Assembly: GCA_002478265.1 (NCBI GenBank)
Contig: DLNC01000013.1
Coordinates: 1-36,564, forward strand
DNA length: 36,564 nt
Direction of reading: 5' to 3'
From: Syntrophaceae bacterium UBA7520
GTDB lineage: Bacteria; Desulfobacterota; Syntrophia; Syntrophales; Smithellaceae
The notes beneath the pieces are model-generated. The model saw only the letters and a list, made by a program, of their open reading frames with translations, had not been told where the DNA came from and did not search any database. A program made the position numbers and the translations under genes. This document shows, one piece after another, positions 18,400 to 25,966 of this stretch; the stretch's first letter is position 1; each line of letters begins with the position of its first letter.

Positions 18400-18431
18400 G
18401 CGGCTTTACGGGAATGGACAACCGGCTGAAA
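18400..18431. repeat. 32-bp direct repeat, right copy
   Basis: This matches 12097-12128 at 30 of 32 positions. In the matching frame it still encodes GFTGMDNRLK, followed by PTK and a stop at about 18441, so it is a fragment of a rubredoxin-like gene 3' end without the rest of the gene. It sits nine bases after the stop of the double zinc-ribbon gene, exactly at the edge of the accessory block. Confidence 0.85.
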
Positions 18432-18447
18432 CCGACAAAATAAAAAT

Positions 18448-19209
18448 CTATCTCAGCTCAAACTCGAAGGTGCTTACCACTCTAATCTTTTTGACGGGCG
18501 TGCTGGTCGGGCTGTAATACGCTGATTCGTCATTGCCGTCAGTGCCGAAAATCTGAATGTTTCCCTGATTGGCCGAACGAATCTTACCCACTTTTACATC
18601 GGAATCGGAAGCAAATTGCTGCGCGGTGAGCCGCGCGTTTTTTGTTGCTTCCGCCAGAAGCTGAGGTCTCAGCTCGTTGAAGGTGGTGATAGAATAACGG
18701 GGATTGGCCATTCCTTCCATCTGGCCGTCGAGCAGGACGCCGGATTTGAGCAGCTTTTCTGTTTCGCCCAGGGTTTTTATCACCAGATCGACATTCTTGG
18801 TTGTCACACGCACGGAATTAGTTACAACGTATCTGTAGCGTTCGTTGGCCTGGCCGGAATCGTAATCGCGCGCCAGCTTATCGACGATTTTTACAGGCTG
18901 GATGCTTATTTCATTTTCCTGGAAACCCTGATTTTTAAGAAAGGCGATGGTCGCTTCCCTGTCGCTGCTTATTCTGGCGTGAGCGTCTTTCAGGTTTTCG
19001 CTCGCCCGCCTAAAAGACAATGTCCATACGGCCTGATCGGCTTTTACTTCTTTTTCCACCAATCCCTTGACGGTTACCGTCCGGACGTCTGCTTTGAAGC
19101 GCGCCCCGGCCTTGCCGATAAAATATCCTCCCGCAGACAGGCCGATTAAAAAACATACGCCCACTATTATTGCTGAAACAATAATTGTTTGTTTTTCATC
19201 CAATGACAT
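18448..19209 (-). CDS. SIMPL domain (DUF541) protein, membrane-anchored
   Basis: This is a 253-residue protein. An N-terminal transmembrane helix (residues about 9-30) would leave the rest outside the membrane. The body matches SIMPL/DUF541: VRTVTVKGLVEKEVKADQAVWTLSF at the start, a central helix ending GFQENEISIQPVKI, then the second half with NPRYSITTFNELRPQLLAEATKNAR. Family members form periplasmic or surface oligomers; one is linked to oxidative stress, but the function is mostly unknown. AAAGGAG lies six bases before the ATG. It lies 28 bases after the transporter gene on the same strand, so cotranscription is likely. Confidence 0.88.
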   Translation of the reverse strand: MSLDEKQTIIVSAIIVGVCFLIGLSAGGYFIGKAGARFKADVRTVTVKGLVEKEVKADQAVWTLSFRRASENLKDAHARISSDREATIAFLKNQGFQENEISIQPVKIVDKLARDYDSGQANERYRYVVTNSVRVTTKNVDLVIKTLGETEKLLKSGVLLDGQMEGMANPRYSITTFNELRPQLLAEATKNARLTAQQFASDSDVKVGKIRSANQGNIQIFGTDGNDESAYYSPTSTPVKKIRVVSTFEFELR

Positions 19210-19237
19210 TGTCCGCTCCTTTTAATTTATATAAATT

Positions 19238-20509
19238 TTATAAATATTCTTTTGCCATGCGCTTGCCTTCCTCCACATCGACGCGGGCCAGCAGAAAAGC
19301 CCCGATAATGAAGAGCACGATAACAGAAAGAATACCATAGCGCACATTGCCGGTAATAAGCGTGATCGTGCCCATCAGCACCGGGCCGAAAACAACCGCG
19401 AACTTACCCAGCATATTGAAGAAACCGAAAAACTGCGCCGATTTGTTCGCGGGGATAATCAGCGCGAAAAGACTTCTGCTGAGCGCCTGAATGCCGCCCT
19501 GGAAAAGACCAATGCAGGCGGCGAGCGCGAAAAAATGCCATTTTTGCGTCATGAAGAAAGCCAGCACGGTTATCAGCGCGTAGGCGCAGATGGCAATCAT
19601 GATGGCTTTTTTTGTGCCGATACGCATGGAGAACAAACCGTATAATATCGCGGCGGGAAAGGCGATAAACTGCACCATCAGCAACGCGGCAATCAACGCG
19701 CCGCTGTCAAAACCGAGCGATTTGCCGTAATCCACCGCCATGCGGATAATCGTATCCACGCCGTCGATATAAAACCAATAAGCCAGCAGAAAAAGCCCCA
19801 CCACTTTCAGATGCCTTATGTCGCGCAAGGTGGCAACAAGCTGCTGCCAACCCAGAATAACGGCCTGCGATAGGGGCGCGCCTTTTTCAGCTTTCGGTTC
19901 CTTGACAAAAAGAAAAAGAGGAATAGAAAAAACCGCCCACCAGATGGCGACGGATAAAAACGAAAGTTTTATTGCCATAACTTTGCTGGGTATGCCGAAA
20001 AACGCGGGAAATTGAAACATCAGCACGTTGAGCAAAAAAAGCAACCCGCCGCCGATGTAGCCCAGTCCGTAACCGAGTGTGGAGGTGAAATCCATTTTCT
20101 TTTCGGAGGATACGCCGGTGATGAGAGAATCATAAAAAATATTGCCGCCGGAAAAACCAACGGTGGCAGCCACATAAAAAATGACCGCCTGCATCCAGTG
20201 CCCCTGCGCCACCATGAATAGCGAACCGGTCATCACCACGCCTAAAAAAGCAAAAAAGAACAGAAATTTCTTTTTGGCGGAGCCGCGGTCGGCCACCGCG
20301 CCCAGAAAAGGCGCCAGCGCCGCGACGATGATGGAAGCAAGGGAATTGGCCAGCCCGAGATAAAAGGTGCTTTGCTGTGGCAGGTTGGGATCGGCCCAAT
20401 ACTCTTTGAAAAAGATGGGGAAAAACCCGGCCATCACCGTGGTGGCAAAAGCCGAATTCGCCCAGTCATACATCGCCCACGATATCACAGTTTTCTTTTT
20501 ATCCAGCAT
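19238..20509 (-). CDS. MFS transporter, UMF1 family
   Basis: The 423-residue protein has about 12 hydrophobic helices. The start, KKTVISWAMYDWANSAFATTVMAGFFPIFF, is the signature of the UMF1 family (Atg22-like, including BtlA-type bacterial proteins). The motif-A-like loop FLGAVADRGSAKKKFLF follows the second helix. Substrates of bacterial members are unknown, and Atg22 exports amino acids from the yeast vacuole. GGGAGG precedes the ATG. It heads a two-gene unit with the SIMPL protein. Confidence 0.9.
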   Translation of the reverse strand: MLDKKKTVISWAMYDWANSAFATTVMAGFFPIFFKEYWADPNLPQQSTFYLGLANSLASIIVAALAPFLGAVADRGSAKKKFLFFFAFLGVVMTGSLFMVAQGHWMQAVIFYVAATVGFSGGNIFYDSLITGVSSEKKMDFTSTLGYGLGYIGGGLLFLLNVLMFQFPAFFGIPSKVMAIKLSFLSVAIWWAVFSIPLFLFVKEPKAEKGAPLSQAVILGWQQLVATLRDIRHLKVVGLFLLAYWFYIDGVDTIIRMAVDYGKSLGFDSGALIAALLMVQFIAFPAAILYGLFSMRIGTKKAIMIAICAYALITVLAFFMTQKWHFFALAACIGLFQGGIQALSRSLFALIIPANKSAQFFGFFNMLGKFAVVFGPVLMGTITLITGNVRYGILSVIVLFIIGAFLLARVDVEEGKRMAKEYL

Positions 20510-20625
20510 GCTGCCTCCCTGGGAATAAGGAAGTTTAAGGAATGATGATGTTTCGTGCCATATTTAGCGGCAAAAAACAACCAGGATTGTCTGAAGAAGA
20601 TCGAACGGAAAAAAGAAAAATATGT

Positions 20626-22212
20626 TTAGCTTTTTTCCATGGTTTTGTGGAACTTAATTTTTGGCCATTCTTCCATGATATGTGAGAGGCGCCACTCGCT
20701 TGCCGCCAGGTAGACCAGGTTTCCTTCCGTATCCACGGCGAGGTTAGGCTGATGCTTTTTTTGAAAGTCTTCCATAAGTCTGGCGTCGTCGCAGGTAACC
20801 CAGCGCGCCGCGGCGTAATCCGCTTTTTCATAGTCGGCGTATACGCTGTATTCGTCTTTGAGGCGCGCCATGGTCACGTCAAACTGCAGCGAGCCCACCG
20901 CGCCCAGAATATTATCCGAACCCCACAGGGGACGAAATACCTGGATGGCTCCCTCTTCGGAAAGCTGCAGCAATCCTTTCTGCAGATGCTTCATGCGCAG
21001 CGGGTCCTTGAGCCGCACGCGGCAAAAATGTTCCGGCGCGAAATGCGGAATGCCGGTGAATTTTAAAAATTCTTTCTGCGTGAAAGTATCGCCGACTTTT
21101 ATCGTGCCGTGATTGTGCAGGCCGATGATATCGCCCGGATAGGCCTCTTCAACATTGGTGCGGTCCTGCGCCATAAAGATTGTAGCGTTCGCCAGAGAGA
21201 CTTCCTTGCCGATGCGGTGATGCATGACGCGCATGCCGCGCTGAAATTTTCCCGAGCAGATGCGCAAAAAAGCGATGCGATCACGGTGCGCCGGATCCAT
21301 GTTGGCTTGAATTTTAAAAACAAAACCGGAAAATTCGTCTTCATCGGGATTAACCACGCGCGAGGTGGTGGGACGCGCGACCGGCGGCGGGGCGATTTCC
21401 ACAAAAGCGTCCAAAAGTTCCTTGACGCCGAAATTGTTGATGGCGCTGCCGAAAAAAACCGGTGTTTGGCTGGCTTTGAGATATTCTTTGATGTCAAAAG
21501 GATTGGCCGCGCCTTCCAGAAGAGCAATTTCTTCGCGCAGTTCCTGGGCCTGGCTCTCGAGAAGCTCGTCGAGCAGCGGATCGGATAAATCGTTGATAAC
21601 GATGCCTTCTTCAGAACGCCTGTCTTTTCCCGGAGTAAACAGGTGCAGAGTCTTGGTGTAAAGGTTGTAGACACCCTTGAAGCGTTTGCCCATGCCTATC
21701 GGCCAGGATAGAGGCGAGCATTCAATCTGCAGTTTATCTTCGATATCGGCCAGTATTTCCAGTGGCGGCAGGCAGTCGCGGTCGAGCTTGTTGATAAAAG
21801 TGATGATCGGAGTGTTGCGCAGGCGGCAGACTTCCATAAGTTTCTGTGTTTGCGTCTCCACGCCCTTGGCGCCGTCAATGACCATTAAGGCGCTATCCAC
21901 GGCGGTGAGCACGCGGTAGGTGTCTTCGGAAAAATCCTGGTGGCCGGGCGTGTCCAGAAGATTGATATCGCAATCGGCGTATTCAAACTTCATCACCGAT
22001 GAGGTGACAGAAATGCCGCGCTCCTTTTCAATGGACATCCAATCGGAAAGCGCGTGTTTGGAGGCCTTGCGGGCTTTGACCGCGCCGGCCATCTGTATCG
22101 CGCCGCCGAAAAGCAGCAGCTTTTCCGTAAGCGTAGTTTTGCCCGCGTCGGGATGGCTGATAATCCCGAAAGTGCGGCGGCGCTCAATTTCTTTTAGTAG
22201 TAGTTTGCTCAC
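20626..22212 (-). CDS. prfC: Peptide chain release factor 3
   Basis: This 528-residue translational GTPase recycles RF1/RF2 from the ribosome after termination. The P-loop SHPDAGKTT (19-27), the G3 motif DTPGHQDFSEDTYR and the G4 motif NKLDRD are intact. Features specific to RF3 include the RRRTFGIISHPDAGKTTLTEKLL start and the AVKARK/SDWMSIEKERGIS segment, both absent from EF-G. Length is normal. The start is GTG at 22212, 12 bases after the stop of the MBL-fold gene on the same strand, so the two likely share a transcript. Confidence 0.95.
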   Translation of the reverse strand: MSKLLLKEIERRRTFGIISHPDAGKTTLTEKLLLFGGAIQMAGAVKARKASKHALSDWMSIEKERGISVTSSVMKFEYADCDINLLDTPGHQDFSEDTYRVLTAVDSALMVIDGAKGVETQTQKLMEVCRLRNTPIITFINKLDRDCLPPLEILADIEDKLQIECSPLSWPIGMGKRFKGVYNLYTKTLHLFTPGKDRRSEEGIVINDLSDPLLDELLESQAQELREEIALLEGAANPFDIKEYLKASQTPVFFGSAINNFGVKELLDAFVEIAPPPVARPTTSRVVNPDEDEFSGFVFKIQANMDPAHRDRIAFLRICSGKFQRGMRVMHHRIGKEVSLANATIFMAQDRTNVEEAYPGDIIGLHNHGTIKVGDTFTQKEFLKFTGIPHFAPEHFCRVRLKDPLRMKHLQKGLLQLSEEGAIQVFRPLWGSDNILGAVGSLQFDVTMARLKDEYSVYADYEKADYAAARWVTCDDARLMEDFQKKHQPNLAVDTEGNLVYLAASEWRLSHIMEEWPKIKFHKTMEKS

Positions 22213-22224
22213 GCCAATCCCATC

Positions 22225-23193
22225 TTATAAAGCCGCATAGACAAAAACATTGCCTTCCATATTTTCTGATATTGCTCCTTCGGCTTTGAGATCCTGCAGA
22301 TATACGAATGTTTCGTTAAGCGCCAGAAATTTTTCAAAATCGGGCAAATCTTCGCCGAATATTTTTTGGGCCAAAGCGCGCGCGGTTTTAGGCGCGTTGT
22401 TTAAAAATCTGGAAAAATAATTTTTGCGCTGTTCGTGATGCGCCCGTATCTCGGCAATTCGTTCATTTACGGAGGATAATGAATTGCCGTGCCCGGGGTG
22501 AATTTCCGCGCAGTTCAGATTTTCAATCTTGCCCAGCGATTTCAGATAAGTTGTGAGCGGCCGGTAATCCTCGTCAAATATATTGGGAGTGAGGCTCGGC
22601 GCGATATAAGGCAGGATGTGATCTCCCGCCAGTAGAAATTTTTCCCGGGGAAAGAAAAAACAGAGATGGCCGCCCGCGTGCCCCGGCGTGGAAATTACTT
22701 CAAATTGTGTAGAGCCGAATTTGCAGACCTGCTTATCTTCTAAAAGCTCGTCAGCGTCGAACTCCGTGATGATGCCGCGAATATCTTCAAATTCATCAAT
22801 AATTGCGTCAATTTCCAAAGGCGTCATACCGTGGCGCGCGTAAAAACTTCTGGCTTGCTTCACCGCCTCATCGGCCTTGCGGTAATGGCGATATTCTTCG
22901 AAGGCTTGCGCGGAGAGTGAAACTTTCGCGCCGGTCATTTTCTGCAAAAGCCCCGCCATGCTGCAATGATCGGTATGCACGTGCGTCAGATAAATCTGCC
23001 GGATGTTTCGGATGTTGAGGCCGACGCTTTGCAAATCAACTTCCAGCGCCGCCAATGCGCCATCCGTATTCAGGCCAGTATCGAAAAGCGCGAGGTTTTT
23101 ATCCTGCGCCAAAAGATAAGCGTGCACGTGCCGTAGACGGTAAGGCATGCGTGAGGTTATGCGGTAAAAATTACTGCTAATCTGTGTGATCAT
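22225..23193 (-). CDS. MBL-fold metallo-hydrolase
   Basis: This is a 322-residue metallo-beta-lactamase-fold enzyme. The first metal motif is THVHTDH (H71, H73, D75, H76). GHAGGHLCFF supplies the next histidine, AGDHILP the bridging aspartate and IHPGHGNSL the last histidine. The C-terminal ~70 residues (RAHHEQRKNYFSRFL, then a small helical region) match the winged-helix-like tail of the LACTB2/GloB-like branch. Substrate is not evident; thioester hydrolysis or RNA cleavage are known in relatives. Its gene is just upstream of prfC. No metal ligand is missing. Confidence 0.88.
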   Translation of the reverse strand: MITQISSNFYRITSRMPYRLRHVHAYLLAQDKNLALFDTGLNTDGALAALEVDLQSVGLNIRNIRQIYLTHVHTDHCSMAGLLQKMTGAKVSLSAQAFEEYRHYRKADEAVKQARSFYARHGMTPLEIDAIIDEFEDIRGIITEFDADELLEDKQVCKFGSTQFEVISTPGHAGGHLCFFFPREKFLLAGDHILPYIAPSLTPNIFDEDYRPLTTYLKSLGKIENLNCAEIHPGHGNSLSSVNERIAEIRAHHEQRKNYFSRFLNNAPKTARALAQKIFGEDLPDFEKFLALNETFVYLQDLKAEGAISENMEGNVFVYAAL

Positions 23194-23261
23194 TTTTCTT
23201 TATCTATTATGTCCATAATGTTTAATCAGCAAACCTTGTTTTTTAAACTCTGATGTTACCA

Positions 23262-23355
23262 TGTCATTGCGAAAGAATAGAACGAGCGAAGCAATCTCGT
23301 GAATGGCGGTTAATATTTTGATTGCCACGTCCGCCACGGTGGACTCGCAATGACA
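23262..23355. mobile_element. MITE-like interspersed element with 11-bp terminal inverted repeats
   Basis: The 94-bp element begins TGTCATTGCGA (23262-23272) and ends with its exact reverse complement TCGCAATGACA (23345-23355). Inside are ACGAGCGAAGCAATCTCGTG and GTCCGCCACGGTGGAC, which can form hairpins. I recognise the termini and the GAAGCAATCTCGT string from short repeats scattered in many deltaproteobacterial genomes. It has no coding capacity and lies in the gap between typA and the MBL-fold gene, downstream of the former and upstream of the latter. Confidence 0.7.
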
Positions 23356-23401
23356 AAACATGATCAAATCATATTTTCTTACCGATAGGGCAAAAATAAT
23401 A

Positions 23402-25222
23402 TTAATCGTCCTTGCGGCTTTTCATCTGGCGTTTTGTCGCGTCTAGCTCCATTTTTCTGAGGCGCACGCTTTTCGGGGTTACTTCCACAAGTTCATCTTC
23501 AGCGATAAATTCGATGGCCTGATCAAGTGACAAAATGCGCGGCGGCCTTAGAATTACTGTCGCATCGGAGCCGGACGCTCTCATATTGGTGAGTTTCTTT
23601 TCTTTGACGATGTTGACCGTTAAATCCTGCGGTCGATTGCGTTCGCCCACAACCATTCCTGCATAAACCTCTGTGCCGACATCCACAATCATTTCGCCTC
23701 GGTCTTCCATCGCGTAGCTGGCGTAGGCCGTTACGCGCCCGGCACGATCGGCGACCAGCGCTCCTGTCATGCGCTGCGGTATCGCGCCGAACCAGGGACC
23801 GTAATCTTCCAAAAGAGAATTCATCACGCCGCCGCCTTTGGTATCGGTCAGAAACTGACTGCGAAAGCCGATCAGGCCGCGCGAGGGAATCAGAAATTCC
23901 ATGCTGACCCTGCCCGATCCTTTATTAACAAGGCTCTCCATGCGGCCTTTTCGGATGGAAAGTTTTTCGGTAATTTTCCCCACAAATTCTTCCGGGATAT
24001 CCAAGAAGAGCCTTTCGACCGGTTCACAAGTCACGCCGTTTTGCCGGCGGGTGATTACCTGCGGACGGGAAACCATTAATTCATAACCCTCGCGGCGCAT
24101 TGTTTCCACCAGCACCGCCATCTGCAACTCGCCTCGCCCGCACACTTCAAACGCGTCTGCCCGTTCCAGTTTTTTAATGCGTATGGCGACATTGCGCAGC
24201 GCTTCCCGCTCCAGCCGCTCCAGCAAATGGCGCGAAGTAAGGTATTTCCCTTCTTTGCCGGCAAAAGGACTGTTGTTGACATAAAAAATCATGGACACCG
24301 TTGGTTCATCCACCAGCAGGCGCGGTAGCGCCTGTGGATCAGTCAGAGATGATATGGTATCGCCGATACTCACATTTTCCACGCCGGATAGAGCGATAAT
24401 ATCGCCGGCTTCCACGCTCTCCACCGGTTTTTTGGTCAGTCCGTAAAAAGTATAAAGCGCGGAGAATTTAATGCCGGGAATAATTTTTTCCTGTGTGCAA
24501 AGGCTGTAGCTCGCGTTCATTTCCAGTTTTCCGCTTATAAGCCTGCCCACGGCGATTTGCCCTACGTAAGAATCATAATCCAGATTGGTAACTAGAAACT
24601 GCGGGATGTCATCATCATTGGCTCGCGGCGCGGGAATATAATCAATGATGGTCTGCAAAAGCGCTTCAAGGTTATCGCAATCATCGCCTAGTTTTTTGTG
24701 GCTGACGCCTTTTTTGGCGTTGGTATAAAGAATGGGAAATTCGATTTGTTTTTCTTCCGCGCCCAGATCGATAAACAGATCGTATGTTTCGCTGATAACC
24801 TCTTCCACGCGCGCGTCGGAGCGATCAATCTTGTTGATAACCAGAATGATAGGCAAGTGCAGGCCGAGCGCTTTTTTTAAAACGAAACGGGTCTGCGGCA
24901 GGGGGCCTTCGCTGGCGTCAACCAAAAGAATCGCGCCGTCAACCATGTTGAGGCTTCTTTCCACTTCGCCTCCGAAGTCGGCGTGCCCTGGCGTATCCAC
25001 GATGTTTATTTTGACGCCGTTGTAATCAACGGCCGTGTTTTTTGCCATGATGGTAATGCCGCGCTCCTTTTCCAGATCCAGCGAATCCATCACGCGGTCC
25101 TCAACGGCCTGGTTGACACGAAATATTCCGGCCTGCTTCAGCATGGCGTTGAGCAATGTGGTTTTGCCATGATCGACATGGGAAATTATCGCAATATTTC
25201 TGATATGATCTTTTCTCATCAT
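23402..25222 (-). CDS. typA: Translational GTPase TypA/BipA
   Basis: This is a roughly 606-residue ribosome-associated GTPase involved in 50S assembly and stress adaptation. The P-loop SHVDHGKTT, the effector region KERGITIMAKNTAV, DTPGHADFGGEVER and NKIDR are intact. The C-terminal part with GRGELQMAVLVETMRREGYE and RGLIGFRSQFLTDTKGGG is diagnostic for TypA as opposed to EF-G or LepA. The usual family start is MRKDHIRNIAII, so I place the start at one of two adjacent ATGs (25222 or 25219). A TTG at 25282 would add 20 residues but has no ribosome-binding site. It is divergent from hsp20. Confidence 0.95.
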   Translation of the reverse strand: MMRKDHIRNIAIISHVDHGKTTLLNAMLKQAGIFRVNQAVEDRVMDSLDLEKERGITIMAKNTAVDYNGVKINIVDTPGHADFGGEVERSLNMVDGAILLVDASEGPLPQTRFVLKKALGLHLPIILVINKIDRSDARVEEVISETYDLFIDLGAEEKQIEFPILYTNAKKGVSHKKLGDDCDNLEALLQTIIDYIPAPRANDDDIPQFLVTNLDYDSYVGQIAVGRLISGKLEMNASYSLCTQEKIIPGIKFSALYTFYGLTKKPVESVEAGDIIALSGVENVSIGDTISSLTDPQALPRLLVDEPTVSMIFYVNNSPFAGKEGKYLTSRHLLERLEREALRNVAIRIKKLERADAFEVCGRGELQMAVLVETMRREGYELMVSRPQVITRRQNGVTCEPVERLFLDIPEEFVGKITEKLSIRKGRMESLVNKGSGRVSMEFLIPSRGLIGFRSQFLTDTKGGGVMNSLLEDYGPWFGAIPQRMTGALVADRAGRVTAYASYAMEDRGEMIVDVGTEVYAGMVVGERNRPQDLTVNIVKEKKLTNMRASGSDATVILRPPRILSLDQAIEFIAEDELVEVTPKSVRLRKMELDATKRQMKSRKDD

Positions 25223-25408
25223 TTTATCTTTCAGCTCATCTTTTACTGGTTTTTTAACGGAAACCGGCGTGAATATAACCAATTAAAGTTCTGGGATGGC
25301 CTGATCTTTCTCAATTCGGACTGGCTTCCATAGCAAAAAGACAATTTTTTAGCCAGCTATTTATTTTCTATCTATTTGATGATTAAAGACAAATCATGAA
25401 AGAAGGTC

Positions 25409-25437
25409 TTTACAAACAGGAAGCCGCGCACTATATT
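25409..25437 (+). promoter_or_regulatory. Promoter of the hsp20-lon unit
   Basis: TTTACA (25409-25414), a 17-base spacer and TATATT (25432-25437) match five of six bases at each hexamer. The transcript would begin near 25444, about 40 bases before the hsp20 ATG. No sigma32-type hexamers were recognised. Confidence 0.6.
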
Positions 25438-25446
25438 TTAAGTGCG
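25427..25446. promoter_or_regulatory. Inverted repeat over the hsp20 -10 region (operator candidate)
   Basis: CGCACT-ATATTTTA-AGTGCG is a perfect 6-8-6 inverted repeat that encloses the -10 hexamer. Its core GCACT/AGTGC recalls the CIRCE arms bound by HrcA, but the spacing is 8 bases where CIRCE would have 11, so a different repressor is more likely. Confidence 0.5.
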
Positions 25447-25464
25447 GCCCGAGAATAATTATCA

Positions 25465-25476
25465 ACCTAAATAGGT
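25465..25476 (+). promoter_or_regulatory. Possible small hairpin covering the hsp20 ribosome-binding site
   Basis: ACCT-AAAT-AGGT is a perfect self-complementary 12-mer whose right arm is the AGGT of the hsp20 Shine-Dalgarno sequence. A weak 4-bp hairpin of this kind could act like a short RNA thermometer, but four pairs are marginal and the palindrome could be chance. Confidence 0.3.
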
Positions 25477-25483
25477 GAAAACA

Positions 25484-25924
25484 ATGAATTTTATCAAAAT
25501 TAAATTCGGCAGTAATTTTGAAGACGAGTTTCAGAAAGCGGTTCACGAAGTTTTTCATCTGGTAAGCCCGATTTTTAAGTATCACGAAAATTTCTGGCGT
25601 CCCGGCATCGATGTGTACGAATCAGCCCAGGAAATTATCATCCTGGCGGATGTCGCCGGCATGAACAAGGAGGAGCTGCACATCGAGATCGATCACCGGG
25701 TATTGAAAATTTCCGGAGTGCGCAAAGCGATTGCCGAAGAGCGGGCAATCCGCTATCGCCTGGCGGAAATTCCCCGCGGCTATTTTGAAAGAAGCATCAC
25801 CCTGCCGGATATGGTGGATGCCGAATCGGCCGTGGCCTCTTACGCGGACGGTGTGCTGATGATCCGTGTGAACAGATTGCCGGCAAGCAGGGCGCAGCGC
25901 ATTACCGTGACAACCGACGAATAA
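25484..25924 (+). CDS. Hsp20/alpha-crystallin family small heat-shock protein
   Basis: This is a 146-residue chaperone. The alpha-crystallin domain spans about residues 42-135, with GIDVYESAQEIIILADVAGM at its start, VLKISGVRK in the middle and the diagnostic RGYFERSITLP followed by DGVLMIRV. The usual G-x-L motif appears as GVL. It holds unfolded cytoplasmic proteins for refolding or degradation. ATG 25484 follows AGGTG by six bases; GTG 25475 overlaps that site and is unlikely. lon starts 42 bases downstream on the same strand with no terminator between them, so chaperone and protease are probably co-expressed. Confidence 0.93.
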   Translation: MNFIKIKFGSNFEDEFQKAVHEVFHLVSPIFKYHENFWRPGIDVYESAQEIIILADVAGMNKEELHIEIDHRVLKISGVRKAIAEERAIRYRLAEIPRGYFERSITLPDMVDAESAVASYADGVLMIRVNRLPASRAQRITVTTDE

Positions 25925-25966
25925 TAATCTGAGCAGATATTCTTAAATCTAGGCTGGAGGATTTTA

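Noticed and set aside
25427..25446. CIRCE element for HrcA at hsp20
   Set aside because: The GCACT/AGTGC arms fit, but the distance between them is 8 bases instead of 11 and the outer TTA/TAA bases are missing.
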